Assembly: GCA_963578605.1 (NCBI GenBank)
Contig: CAUZEA010000117.1
Coordinates: 1-15,859 of the forward strand
DNA length: 15,859 nucleotides
Source: JAKVCB01 sp963578605
Lineage (GTDB): Bacteria > Planctomycetota > Planctomycetia > Pirellulales > Lacipirellulaceae
Reading direction: 5' to 3'
Shown here piece by piece: positions 6,391-14,092 of the stretch. A model generated the notes under the pieces. That model had not been told where the DNA came from, ran no database searches, and saw nothing but the letters and a program-made list of their open reading frames with translations. The stretch's first letter is position 1. Each line of letters starts with the position of its first letter. The translations under genes and the position numbers were made by a program.

Positions 6391-7698
6391 ATGTCAAACA
6401 CGAATCGACGTGGTTTCTTACAACAGACCGGAGCAAACATTGCAGGCGTAGCAGCGCTGTCTTTGACCTCCACATCCCGGGCGGCTGGCGCGAACGAGCG
6501 TGTGAGAGTCGGTTTGATCGGCTGTGGTGGGCGAGGGCGTTATGACGCGGGTGTCTTCGCCTCTCGCGACGATGCAGAAGTCGCTTACATCGCAGACCCC
6601 CACAAATCACGATTGTCCGAAGCGGCCAAGGAATTTTCCGGCACAGCCAAGGTGACGGACGACTTTCGGCGAATTCTCGACGACAAGTCGGTCGATGCTG
6701 TCATCGTGGCTACGCCGGTGCATTGGCACGCGCCGGCTACAATCTTGGCTTGCCAGGCAGGTATGCACGTGTATGTCGAGAAACCATGCTCCCACAATGT
6801 CCGCGAGGGGCGGCTGATGATCGAAGCGGCGCGGAGAAATAATTGCTTCGTGCAGCACGGTACGCAAGTGCGCAGCACGAGCACAATCAAGGAAGGGGTC
6901 CAACTGCTGCGCGAAGGGATCATCGGTGATGTTCTAGTCGCCAGAGCCTGGAACATTCAACGCCGCGCCGGTAATGGGCAGGGTACCTTGGGAGATCCGC
7001 CCGCGGAACTTGATTTCGACATGTGGCTCGGGCCAGTGCCGAAGGTGCCCTACCACAGCACGATCTTCTCGGGATGGAACTGGTTGCGGCACTTTGGGAC
7101 GGGCGAGATCGGTAACGATGGCATCCACGACATCGAATACGCCCGCTGGGGGCTCGGTGTGGAAACACACCCCACGATGGTTGCCGCTGTCGGCGGCCGT
7201 TATCTCTACGACAATGGGGCAGAGTTTCCGGATACTCAACAGGTCACTTTTGAGTACCCTGCTGCCGGAGCTGCGAAAAAGAAGATCTTGATTTACGAAG
7301 AGCGTCTGTGGTCAACCAATTATCCCCATAATTGTGACAGCGGCGTGGAGTACTACGGGACTAAAGGGCAGATGTTTCTGACGCGTCGCGGCAAGATACA
7401 GGTATTATTGGACCGCAATAAACAACAACCCGTCGACGTCCCTCTTCAGCCTCAAGATACCGGGGCCCACGTCGCTGATTTTCTGAACGCAATCCGCAAC
7501 AACCGGCAACCGAGCGCCAACGCCGAGGTTGCGCACCTCACGACGTCGTTGTGCCACTTGGGAAATATCACGATCCAGTCGGGCCAATCACTCAGTTTCG
7601 ATCCCGATGAGGAACGCTTCATTGATGCCCCGGAAGCAAATGCCATGCTGGAGCGGACGTATCGTGACGGTCACTGGGCGGCGCCCAAGAATGCGTAG
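6391..7698 (+). CDS. Gfo/Idh/MocA family oxidoreductase with Tat signal
   Basis: 435 residues. The start has a strong ribosome binding site (AGGAGG, about 7 bases before ATG). Residues 6-30 form a twin-arginine signal (NRRGFLQQTG, then a hydrophobic, alanine-rich stretch), so the enzyme is probably exported folded with its cofactor. The NAD(P)-binding Rossmann motif is GLIGCGGRGR (41-50), the family's EKP motif lies at 130-132 (YVEKPCSHN) and a typical second-domain motif GNDGIHDIEYARW at 241-253, with His246 in the position of the usual catalytic histidine. The protein would oxidise or epimerise a sugar, inositol or related substrate; the exact substrate cannot be read from sequence. Exported members of this family are numerous in planctomycetes. 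Its promoter lies in the upstream ~110-bp repeat. The gene converges on the histidine phosphatase gene with 19 bases between them. It appears intact. Confidence 0.93.
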   Translation: MSNTNRRGFLQQTGANIAGVAALSLTSTSRAAGANERVRVGLIGCGGRGRYDAGVFASRDDAEVAYIADPHKSRLSEAAKEFSGTAKVTDDFRRILDDKSVDAVIVATPVHWHAPATILACQAGMHVYVEKPCSHNVREGRLMIEAARRNNCFVQHGTQVRSTSTIKEGVQLLREGIIGDVLVARAWNIQRRAGNGQGTLGDPPAELDFDMWLGPVPKVPYHSTIFSGWNWLRHFGTGEIGNDGIHDIEYARWGLGVETHPTMVAAVGGRYLYDNGAEFPDTQQVTFEYPAAGAAKKKILIYEERLWSTNYPHNCDSGVEYYGTKGQMFLTRRGKIQVLLDRNKQQPVDVPLQPQDTGAHVADFLNAIRNNRQPSANAEVAHLTTSLCHLGNITIQSGQSLSFDPDEERFIDAPEANAMLERTYRDGHWAAPKNA

Positions 7699-7716
7699 CG
7701 CACCGTACGGCTGCGC
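7698..7716. terminator. Weak hairpin between convergent genes
   Basis: GCGCA (7698-7702) and TGCGC (7712-7716) can pair, with a partly palindromic loop (CCGTACGGC). It lies between the stops of two convergent genes and could be a short bidirectional terminator, but there is no T-tract and the stem is only 5 bp. Confidence 0.2.
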
Positions 7717-7717
7717 A

Positions 7718-8365
7718 TCACAGCGTGACCATCGCCGGTGGTAAATGCTGAATACGATTGTAGTCGGTGACCTGAGCTGTCGTGTTGGTGACTTCAATCG
7801 TCGTTACGGATGCGTTGTGCGGGCCAGCCGCCAGCGGCTCGCTGTGGAAATGTGCCAAGAACAGGACCTTGATGTCGGCGTGCATGACGTACGCAACGCG
7901 TTCCTCCGTATCACCGAATTCCTGCGTCGTCTGCGCGAGCAGCCTTGCTGCACGCTGCCGAGCCTGTTCCTGACTTTCATATGGCATCCCTCTCCACCAC
8001 CCTTGCCCATCAATGTCCGCCGCGACATCAAAGCCTGGAAAGCGTCGTTCAATCTCAGCTCGACTCATTCCTGGTCGACCGATGATGTTCTCGGGCGTGT
8101 GTCCGCTGTAACAGCCTCCCCGCTCGTGAAGTGCGATACGGACTTCCGGTGTTAGCGAGGTTGATTCGTGGATCCGCTCAGTCGTTTCGAGCGCGCGAAG
8201 AAACGGGCTGGTGATGAGCCGCGTAAGTCTCAGCGACGGGATCCATTCGGCGAGATATCGCGCCTGCTGGTGTCCCAGTTCAGTAAGCCCTGGATCTTCG
8301 ACACGCAGGGCTTCGGGAAGAGAGTTGTTTAGCGATTGGGCATGTCGGATGAGATACAGTTGCAT
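7718..8365 (-). CDS. Histidine phosphatase (phosphoglycerate mutase-like) family protein
   Basis: 215 residues from ATG 8365, which is preceded by GGAGAA at a good distance; a frame 8 codons longer exists but lacks this site and the usual MxLYLIRHA beginning. The RHA motif (Arg7-His8) supplies the phospho-accepting histidine. Arg57 (SPFLRALET), Glu81 (LHERGG) and the second histidine, His162 (VMHADIK), complete the expected active site. The length matches single-domain family members. The protein would be a cytoplasmic phosphatase or mutase acting on a small phosphorylated metabolite; the long insertion between Glu81 and His162 (GQGWWRGMPYESQEQARQR) is typical of phosphatases rather than glycolytic mutases, but the substrate is unknown. 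It converges on the oxidoreductase gene, and upstream there is only a dead sialidase tail, so it is probably transcribed alone. Confidence 0.9.
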   Translation of the reverse strand: MQLYLIRHAQSLNNSLPEALRVEDPGLTELGHQQARYLAEWIPSLRLTRLITSPFLRALETTERIHESTSLTPEVRIALHERGGCYSGHTPENIIGRPGMSRAEIERRFPGFDVAADIDGQGWWRGMPYESQEQARQRAARLLAQTTQEFGDTEERVAYVMHADIKVLFLAHFHSEPLAAGPHNASVTTIEVTNTTAQVTDYNRIQHLPPAMVTL

Positions 8366-8444
8366 TACTTCTCCGTAAAGTCGAAACAAATCGCGAGCCT
8401 CTTGTTGACGTCACGAGTATTATCGCTGTTGGCACGCCGTGAGG

Positions 8445-8659
8445 TCACTTTTGCTTCTTTGATCTTGTGTACATTTCATCCAAATCGGAGAGCTTCAACC
8501 GCACACTCACAACGAACGGAGCTTCGCCGGGCACCCAGTGTCCGTAAGTCGTCGTGACGATTGTTCCGTCGGGCAAGATCAAAACGCCAGGGTACGCAAA
8601 CGTGTCCGGAGTGTTACCGGGCAAGTGAACTTCCCGGATTGTAGCCCAATCTCGCCTGA
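8445..8659 (-). pseudogene. C-terminal fragment of a sialidase-like (BNR-repeat) protein
   Basis: The leftward frame reads DWATIREVHLPGNTPDTFAY, PGVLILPDGTIVTTTYGHW and APFVVSVRLKLSDLDEMY, ending at a stop at 8445. 'YP-x-(L)-xLPDGTIV-x-TTYGHW-x-PGE-x-P(F/Y)-(I/V)VSVR' is the usual end of planctomycete sialidase-like beta-propeller proteins that act on glycans outside the cytoplasm. About 70 residues remain of an expected 350-450. The upstream part is replaced at 8660 by the ~110-bp repeat, whose frame is not continuous with the sialidase frame. No start or signal peptide is left, so it should be dead. Beyond the repeat lies an unrelated esterase piece in the same orientation. Confidence 0.6.
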
Positions 8660-8770
8660 TCGCCACGTGACGCGAAAAAAAAGGCGCCCGGACAAAAGGG
8701 TAGATTGTTCACACAAGCAGGGCTGCCGGCTACAATCAAAGGCGCGACGGGAATTGAAATCGCTATCAGT
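8660..8770. repeat. ~110-bp direct repeat, copy 2
   Basis: A 111-base copy of the segment at 6235-6343, same orientation, roughly 95% identical. Here it sits exactly between two broken, leftward genes: the sialidase tail on its left and the esterase fragment on its right. The promoter hexamers (TTCACA 8708-8713, TACAAT 8731-8736, 17-base spacer) are unchanged, so it could still direct rightward transcription antisense to the esterase remnant. No target-site duplication is evident. Its ends (CTGATCGC at 8656-8663; GCTATCAG at 8762-8769) can be read as a weak, imperfect inverted repeat. Confidence 0.9.
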
Positions 8771-9393
8771 AAGTCGTCATCGTAATCGGGGTCGATATCA
8801 CCGTAGTAAGCAGTTACCAGTGCATAGCCGCTGGCCAGGATCGCATCGACGTCCCACCGCGAGGCACTGGAACCACGCGTCTTTTCTGTCGCTCAGTTGT
8901 TCACGATGTCACTGCCCGGACGCATCCATCCTTTGTTCAGCGTAATATTCGGGTCAACGTGAATGGTATGATTGCCACGGAAATTGAGTCCGATGAAGGC
9001 AGGAACCGGACCGCTGGCATCATTAGGCAAGTAGAGAAGCAGGTCCGTGCGTGGACCTTTTTTGTTCGCCGTGAAGTGAATGGAAACTTCCTTGCGAGTG
9101 GCTTTGTCACCCAGTGCATCTTTGTCGGTCGACGTTACCTGGAAACTCATCTCCACCGGGGCAGGCGGTGTTTTTCCATACACTTGAGTTTGAAATAACC
9201 GCAGTATCTCGGGCCGCCGTTTGCTGACCCAGGTCTCGGCATCGGTCACCTTCTCGCCGTTGAGCATCACCAGCGGATTCGGTAACTCGTACTTGGGGAC
9301 CTTCGTTTCGTCATAGTTCGGTGGCGCCGCGTCGGTCGCCGGCAGATTGAATGACAGCGCGAGTGTCGAGACCAGCAGGAGGCGTGTTGCCAT
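8771..9393 (-). pseudogene. Glucuronoyl esterase / acetylxylan esterase-like gene, interrupted
   Basis: The start is well formed: ATG 9393 with GAGGA upstream, then a signal peptide (MATRLLLVSTLALSFNLPATDA). The mature part matches the secreted CE15-like esterases common in planctomycetes: NYDETKVPKYELPNPL, KRRPEILRLFQTQVYGKTP, PAFIGLNFRGNHTIH. An in-frame TGA at 8895-8893 follows SDIVNN. Beyond it the same frame continues with clear homology (ATEKTRGSSASRWDVDAILA, GYALVTAYYGDIDPDYDDD), so the stop is a nonsense change, most simply CGA to TGA. Homology then ends abruptly at 8771, where the ~110-bp repeat begins, so the catalytic C-terminal half is missing. The active enzyme would have cleaved glucuronoyl or acetyl esters in plant-type polysaccharides. 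Two independent lesions show it is a pseudogene, although a 166-residue secreted stub could still be made. Confidence 0.8.
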
Positions 9394-9621
9394 GATTCAA
9401 ATCCTCGTGAAGCGGTTGAATTACCTTGATTCAGTCCTGATTGTTGTGACGCCTTCCGGGGGCGCCCTCAATCCGGCTGAAGTCGGGGCTGAAAAAATCC
9501 CCGCCGCCGAAACGGGGCAATGGTCAGCCAAGGCAGGTTTGACGTAAGATAAGTCGTTGATAGAGATTCTTTTGCGACTGACAGGATAAAGGCCGATCCG
9601 CGACCATAAGGATACAGAGCG

Positions 9622-11043
9622 ATGTCAAACCAGGAAATTTGCGACTGGACCGCTACCGAAATGGCGCAGCGGATTCGTGACAAGGAAGTCTCCTGCCTGG
9701 AGGTCATGCAGGCTCACCTGCAACAGATCGAACAGGTCAATCCCACCGTGAACGCGATTATTACCCTGTTGCCCGATCGAGCGATCGAGGGCGCCAGGGC
9801 AGCGGACGATGTCATCGCCCGTGGCGAGGACCTGGGCCCCCTGCACGGTTTGCCGATCGCTCACAAGGATCTCGTACCGACCAGGGGAATCCGTACCACG
9901 TATGGATCCCCCATCTATGCCGATGAGATTCCCGAGGAGGATGGCCTTATCGTAGAGCGATTGCGGCAGGGAGGAGCAATCACCATCGGCAAGACCAACG
10001 TGCCGGAATTTGGTGCGGGATCGCAGACCTTCAATGAAGTTTTTGGCGCAACGCTCAACCCTTATGACACAAGCAAGACCTGTGGTGGCAGTAGTGGTGG
10101 TGCGGCGGTCGCGCTGGCTTGCCGCATGTTGCCGATTGCCGATGGCAGTGACACGGGTGGGTCGCTACGCAATCCAGCCAATTTCTGTAACGTGGTTGGC
10201 TTCCGGAATTCCCCCGGACGCGTCCCGGTTTGGCCCACTGACATCGGCTGGTTTCCCATTTCGGTGCAGGGGGCGATGGGACGCACGGTGGAAGATGTCT
10301 CGCTCCAGTTAACAGCCATCGCGGGGCCGGACGATCGGTCACCTATTTCCATTGCGGAACCGGGGTCTGTTTTTGCCACGCCCCTTGAGCGTGATTTCCA
10401 GGATGTAAAGATCGCCTGGAGTCCCTCCTTTGGCGATTTGCCGGTGGACGAACGGGTCAGCAGCGTGATCGAGGCGCAGAGAACCACCTTCCAGTCACTG
10501 GGCTGCCAGTTGGAAGATACCCTCCCGGATTTCTGTGATGCGGATGAAGTGTTTAAGATCTGGCGCGCCTGGAGATTTGCCATCAAGTTTGAGCAACTGA
10601 TTAAAACCCATCGTGATCAAATCAAGGATACGGTGATCTGGAATACCGAGGAAGGGCTGAAGCTCTCGGGGCTTGATCTCAGTAGGGCGGAGGTCAAGCG
10701 AACGTCGCTGTATCAACGCGTCCGAGAATTCATGAAGGACTATGAATATCTCGTTCTGCCAGTGAACCAGGTACCGCCTTTCGATGTCAACCAGCACTAT
10801 ATCAAAGAGATCAATGGCGTGGCCATGGAGACTTACATCGATTGGATGAAGTCCTGTTATTACGTCACGGTGACCGGGTTGCCGGCAATTTCGGTTCCCT
10901 GCGGATTCACGCCGGAAGGGTTGCCGGTGGGCGTGCAAATCGTCGGTCGACACCAGCAGGATTTCGGCGTTCTGCAATTGGCCTATGCCTTCCAGCAGGC
11001 CACTCGGTTCGCCGATCAGAAACCGCCACTGCTGGCGCAATAA
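9622..11043 (+). CDS. Amidase signature family hydrolase
   Basis: 473 residues, cytoplasmic (no signal peptide). The Ser-cisSer-Lys triad of the amidase signature family is complete: Lys82 in IAHKDLVPT, cis-Ser157 in the GGSSGG loop (155-160) and nucleophile Ser181 in GSDTGGSLRNPA. The 24-residue spacing between the two serines is the one seen in known family members. The C-terminal part (VTGLPAISVPCGFTPEGLP, GVQIVGRHQQDFGVLQLA) also fits. Such enzymes hydrolyse carboxamides to acid and ammonia. The substrate cannot be told, and the gene is not next to gatB/gatC, so a role as GatA is unlikely. GGATAC lies before the ATG as a modest ribosome binding site; a weak promoter (TTGACG-N16-TAGAGA, 9539-9566) is possible. 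The gene is intact and followed by a good terminator, so it is probably monocistronic. Confidence 0.92.
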   Translation: MSNQEICDWTATEMAQRIRDKEVSCLEVMQAHLQQIEQVNPTVNAIITLLPDRAIEGARAADDVIARGEDLGPLHGLPIAHKDLVPTRGIRTTYGSPIYADEIPEEDGLIVERLRQGGAITIGKTNVPEFGAGSQTFNEVFGATLNPYDTSKTCGGSSGGAAVALACRMLPIADGSDTGGSLRNPANFCNVVGFRNSPGRVPVWPTDIGWFPISVQGAMGRTVEDVSLQLTAIAGPDDRSPISIAEPGSVFATPLERDFQDVKIAWSPSFGDLPVDERVSSVIEAQRTTFQSLGCQLEDTLPDFCDADEVFKIWRAWRFAIKFEQLIKTHRDQIKDTVIWNTEEGLKLSGLDLSRAEVKRTSLYQRVREFMKDYEYLVLPVNQVPPFDVNQHYIKEINGVAMETYIDWMKSCYYVTVTGLPAISVPCGFTPEGLPVGVQIVGRHQQDFGVLQLAYAFQQATRFADQKPPLLAQ

Positions 11044-11082
11044 AAAAGGGCCGCAGCTTGCGCTGTGAACCTTTTTAATTTT
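11043..11082 (+). terminator. Intrinsic terminator after the amidase gene
   Basis: AAAAAGG (11043-11049) pairs with CCTTTTT (11070-11076), enclosing a second small stem (CAGC-TTGC-GCTG, 11053-11064). A T-rich run (TTTTTAATTTT) follows. It starts at the stop codon of the amidase gene. The A/T-rich stem base makes it potentially active in both directions. Confidence 0.6.
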
Positions 11083-11160
11083 CGGCTCAACGGTCGGTAG
11101 TTTGATGTCTCCTTAATTCCACCCACCACCACCTTCCCACACGGACGTTCGCTGTGCGAC

Positions 11161-11385
11161 GTGCTTCCCTTGGCGGCGAAGTATGACGTGGACCTGCAGT
11201 CTATGTATGATATCATTTCAGTCAGTGGCGGAAACAGCAACAGTTTCCAGGGAGTCATGCCACGCTTCATGAAACGCGATTTCGATGTGCGTTTCCGGCT
11301 GGGCCTGGTGCACAAGGATATTCGGTGCATCAACGATCTGGCCCGTTCGCAAGACGTGCCCATGCACCCTGATTCTCTCACTTAG
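11161..11385 (+). pseudogene. 3-hydroxyisobutyrate dehydrogenase-type protein, C-terminal domain fragment
   Basis: The frame reads PLAAKYDVDLQSMYDIISVS, GGNSNSFQGVMPRFMKRDF and GLVHKDIRCINDLARSQDVP and stops at 11385. 'A-x-x-x-G/Y-(V)D-...-(I/V)IS-x-S-x-GNS...-P-R-...-(R)DF-x-x-x-F-x-L-x-L-x-x-KD' is the NAD-binding_11 domain of beta-hydroxyacid dehydrogenases (3-hydroxyisobutyrate dehydrogenase, tartronate semialdehyde reductase). The conserved lysine near KD (HKDIRC) is present. The N-terminal Rossmann domain (~170 residues) is missing; just upstream of about 11161 the sequence is unrelated. The last ~20 residues are also missing. The GTG at 11161 lacks a plausible ribosome binding site. 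This is a remnant. Confidence 0.65.
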
Positions 11386-11417
11386 GCTGGTACTAAAAGC
11401 GGGGTAAGGTCAGGTGA

Positions 11418-11606
11418 GCCAGTTATAGCGAGGAGTTGATCCCTTCGTACGTACACGAAGGTCTGCGTACTGTTACGGGGATGAAGTTTGGCCGCTCAAC
11501 AGCATGGGAATCGGAGCCAGTAAAACCGGTCGAAGAACGACTCATTGACTTGCCGCTTCCCGAACAGTCGACGAGTCCCAATCGAATCAAAAAAGTGTGT
11601 AAATGA
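11418..11606 (+). other. Open frame of unknown identity overlapping the DUF5989 gene end
   Basis: One plus-strand frame is open for 62 codons; from ATG 11481 it would give 41 residues (MKFGRSTAWESEPVKPVEER... ending IKKVCK). The charged, proline-containing composition looks more protein-like than most shadow frames, but I recognise no family, and it overlaps the last 20 bases of the convergent DUF5989 gene. It may be a C-terminal fragment of another lost gene. Confidence 0.2.
11442..11461. repeat. Perfect 7-bp hairpin downstream of the carbamoyltransferase operon
   Basis: CCTTCGT (11442-11448), loop ACGTAC, ACGAAGG (11455-11461). The loop and adjacent bases are themselves palindromic (GTACGTAC). 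It lies 126 bases past the stop of the last gene of the leftward operon, without a T-tract. It could slow or end transcription, or be a protein site. Confidence 0.35.
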
Positions 11607-11787
11607 ATGGCGCAACACCGGTCGGACCTAAAAGTACAAAGAGACCAATGCATCCAAGGATCAGCAAAATCGGGATCAACCACCACTTCTTGTTTTCCAC
11701 AACGAACAATCCAAACTCCTGCACAAGCGACAACTGCTTTTCTTCGCCTGCTTCTTCAAATTCAGTTTTTCGGTCTTCTGCGGACAT
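11587..11787 (-). CDS. DUF5989 family small membrane protein (SxtK-like)
   Basis: 66 residues from ATG 11787; a GTG at 11802 five codons upstream is an alternative with a slightly better ribosome binding site (GGAAA). An acidic N-terminal tail (about 25 residues) is followed by LVQEFGLFVVENKKWWLIPI, a single membrane span (IPILLILGCIGLFVLLG) and the ending VAPFIYTLF. The 'KKWWL-x-P...APFIYTLF' pattern defines DUF5989 proteins, which are almost always encoded beside carbamoyltransferases and SxtJ proteins, as here. The function is unknown; the constant linkage suggests a membrane anchor or partner for the carbamoyltransferase. It is the third and last gene of the leftward operon, 41 bases after sxtJ-like. 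The 25-residue acidic extension is longer than in short relatives. Confidence 0.85.
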   Translation of the reverse strand: MSAEDRKTEFEEAGEEKQLSLVQEFGLFVVENKKWWLIPILLILGCIGLFVLLGPTGVAPFIYTLF

Positions 11788-11828
11788 GTGCACGTTTCTC
11801 ACTGTTTTCCGTAGATCAAGCGGTCTAC

Positions 11829-12236
11829 CTACGACCGACGGTAATAGCTGGCAACGTTGGCAGGCTGCTTTTTTGGTTGCCAGTACGTGGTCTTCTTCTG
11901 GTCAAGGGTTCGTTGCAAAGCGTCACGCTTCGCGATCCGGAAGGCAAGTCCGATCGGCAAAAACACTCCGAAGTAAATCAGCAGCATTGCCAACTCGCCA
12001 ATGACCATACCAATCGGTGTTGCCACGATCATCAGGAAAAGGAAGATCGGTTTCAACGATTGCGGAACGGCCAGGCCGGCTAATGCAATGGCGAGCCCAA
12101 CCGCAGCGAGGAGGACGACGATGGTTGTGCCACCTCCCCAAAACCATCCTACGACCGGCAGAGCGACTACGCAAATCGCGCCAAATTGCCGCAGTTGGCG
12201 ATTGGTAGGGTGCCAGTTAATTTCGACAAGTTTCAT
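11829..12236 (-). CDS. SxtJ family membrane protein
   Basis: 135 residues from ATG 12236 (MKLVEINWHPTNRQLRQFG); GTG 12248, four codons earlier, is possible. 'L-x-E-(I/L)-x-W-x-P-(S/T)-x-R-x-LRQFG' is the standard opening of SxtJ-like proteins. Two to three hydrophobic spans follow (about residues 19-36, 39-56 and 68-98), then a basic end, TYWQPKKQPANVASYYRRS, also typical. The function is unknown; relatives sit next to O-carbamoyltransferases in saxitoxin clusters (sxtJ after sxtI) and in many unrelated bacterial loci. Here it directly follows the carbamoyltransferase (14 bases between the stop and ATG; overlapping spacing if GTG is used), so the two are surely co-transcribed and probably form a membrane-bound complex. 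Confidence 0.88.
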   Translation of the reverse strand: MKLVEINWHPTNRQLRQFGAICVVALPVVGWFWGGGTTIVVLLAAVGLAIALAGLAVPQSLKPIFLFLMIVATPIGMVIGELAMLLIYFGVFLPIGLAFRIAKRDALQRTLDQKKTTYWQPKKQPANVASYYRRS

Positions 12237-12250
12237 GATCCGGTCCACTG

Positions 12251-14092
12251 TCAGTCTGGGGTGAATTGTGCGAGGTGCTCCTGACGATCGGCCTCGGTCA
12301 TCGGATTACCTTGCTCTTCTTTCAGCAGTATGTTTCGCCCAAGTACCAGTACGTCCATGTCTGTCATCTTGAAGCAGCGGTAGGCGTGTTCGGGAGTACA
12401 CACAATGGGTTCATTCCTTACGTTAAAGCTCGTGTTGATCAACACCGGACAACCGGTTTTTTCATGGAAGTGTGACATCAGCTGGTACAGCAGTGGATTT
12501 CGTTCCTTGTCAACCGTCTGAATTCGTGCCGAGTAATCAACGTGTGTGACCGCTGGAATCAGGGACCGGCAATAGTGTAGCTTGTCGATACCAAAAGCTT
12601 GTTCATATTCAGGGCCAGGCTCCGTACGGATGTCTTTGTGAAGCGGAGCAACGAGAAGCATGTAAGGGCTGTCTTCCTGTGGACGCATCTTAAAATATCG
12701 ATCGACGTGCTCCTGCAAGACAATGGGGGCAAATGGGCGAAACGATTCTCGAAACTTGATCTTCTGGTTCAGGATCGATTGCATTTTTTGGTTGCGTGCA
12801 TCTCCCAAAATGCTACGCGCACCGAGCGCGCGAGGTCCATACTCCATGCGATCCTGAAACCATCCGATCACTTTCTCTGCTGCGATCAAGTCCGCAACTG
12901 TGTTGCACAGTTGCTCATCCGAGTCACAGGAAGCGTAAACAGCGTTGTGCTGCGACAGCGTGCGAACGATCTCTTCGTCGGAAAACGCTGGGCCTAGAAG
13001 TGATCCCCTTTGAGAGTCCCTGCCCTGCGGATGTCTTGGTCGTTCCAGAAGTTGATGCCAAATGAACAGTGCAGTTCCCAATGCGCCACCAGCATCACCA
13101 GCCGCCGGTTGAATCCAAATACTCTCAAACGGCCCTTCCCGAAGAATGCGGCCATTTCCGACGCAATTCAAAGCGACGCCCCCGGCAAGAACAAGATTCT
13201 TTACGCCTGTCTTTTCGTGCACATGTCGGGCCATGCGGAGCATGATCTCTTCTGTGACAGCTTGCACCGAAGCTGCCAGATCCATCTCGCGCTGGGTGAC
13301 TTGAGACTCCGATTTTCGGGGAAGACCACCAAAGAGATCATGAAACTTCTTCGAGGTCATCGTCAGACCTTGGCAATAGTTGAAGTAGCTCATATCCATG
13401 TGAAAGGAGCCATCTTCTTTAAGGTCCAGGAGATGCTCGAATATTTTGTCCTTGTAGATCGGATGGCCATACGGCGCCAGCCCCATGACCTTGTACTCAC
13501 CACTGTTGACTCGAAAGCCGGTGTAGTAGGTGAATGCGGAGTAGAGCAGGCCAAGCGAATGGGGAAAACGAATTTCATCGATCAACTCGATCTTGTTGCC
13601 GCGACCGACGCCAAAACAAGTGGTCGACCACTCACCAACACCATCGAGGGTGAGAATGGCCGCTTCGTCAAACGGCGACGGGAAAAAGGCGCTGGCGGCG
13701 TGAGATTCGTGGTGGTCGGTGAAAACGTAGCGGCCCGAATAGCGGCCGTGCAGTCCACGGTTCATTTCTTGGGGCAAATGAAGTTTCTGCTTCAACCACA
13801 GTGGTATGGCCTGTCGGAATGAGCGATAACCGGCAGGTGTGACTGCCAGATACGTCTCGAGCAGACGCTCGAACTTTGTCAAAGGCTTGTCGTAAAAGCC
13901 AACGTAATCCAGTTGTTCCGGTGTTATGCCTGCTTCCCCAAGGCAGTAGTCAACGGCGTTCTGTGGGAAGTCAAAGTCATGTTTCTTGCGTGTGAATCGC
14001 TCTTCCTGCGCTGCTGCGATGATCTCTCCGTCGACGACGAGCGCCGCCGCGGAGTCGTGATAGAAGGCTGAAATTCCGAGTATGGCCGTCAT
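12251..14092 (-). CDS. Carbamoyltransferase (NodU/CmcH/SxtI family)
   Basis: 613 residues from ATG 14092 (MTAILGISAFYHDSAAALV), the standard family start; an 18-codon upstream extension looks non-coding. The N-terminal Kae1-like domain carries the metal-binding HxxxH (His127, His131 in DHHESHAASAF), Asp150 in LTLDGVGE, GEYKVMGLAPYG (198-209), LAGGVALNCVGNG (302-314) and Asp333 in AAGDAGGALG. The C-terminal domain has QDRMEYGPRALGARSIL (413-429), FRPFAP (451-456) and, near the end, LINTSFNVRNEPIV. These enzymes use carbamoyl phosphate and ATP, through carbamoyladenylate, to carbamoylate a hydroxyl of a sugar, antibiotic or toxin. All landmark motifs are present, so it should be active. The acceptor is unknown: no sugar, polyketide or guanidine biosynthetic genes lie next to it. 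It leads the operon with SxtJ and DUF5989 genes. Confidence 0.95.
   Translation of the reverse strand: MTAILGISAFYHDSAAALVVDGEIIAAAQEERFTRKKHDFDFPQNAVDYCLGEAGITPEQLDYVGFYDKPLTKFERLLETYLAVTPAGYRSFRQAIPLWLKQKLHLPQEMNRGLHGRYSGRYVFTDHHESHAASAFFPSPFDEAAILTLDGVGEWSTTCFGVGRGNKIELIDEIRFPHSLGLLYSAFTYYTGFRVNSGEYKVMGLAPYGHPIYKDKIFEHLLDLKEDGSFHMDMSYFNYCQGLTMTSKKFHDLFGGLPRKSESQVTQREMDLAASVQAVTEEIMLRMARHVHEKTGVKNLVLAGGVALNCVGNGRILREGPFESIWIQPAAGDAGGALGTALFIWHQLLERPRHPQGRDSQRGSLLGPAFSDEEIVRTLSQHNAVYASCDSDEQLCNTVADLIAAEKVIGWFQDRMEYGPRALGARSILGDARNQKMQSILNQKIKFRESFRPFAPIVLQEHVDRYFKMRPQEDSPYMLLVAPLHKDIRTEPGPEYEQAFGIDKLHYCRSLIPAVTHVDYSARIQTVDKERNPLLYQLMSHFHEKTGCPVLINTSFNVRNEPIVCTPEHAYRCFKMTDMDVLVLGRNILLKEEQGNPMTEADRQEHLAQFTPD

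Noticed and set aside
6119..6610. 163-codon leftward frame over the oxidoreductase start and the repeat
   Set aside because: It overlaps the clear Tat signal and Rossmann region of the oxidoreductase on the other strand and shows no family features.
8445..9393. Esterase and sialidase pieces as one fused gene
   Set aside because: An in-frame TGA, a frame change across the repeat and the absence of any such fusion in either family argue for two separate remnants.
13010..13822. 270-codon open frame on the plus strand
   Set aside because: It lies entirely opposite the carbamoyltransferase gene, whose motifs are unmistakable; the frame is a shadow.
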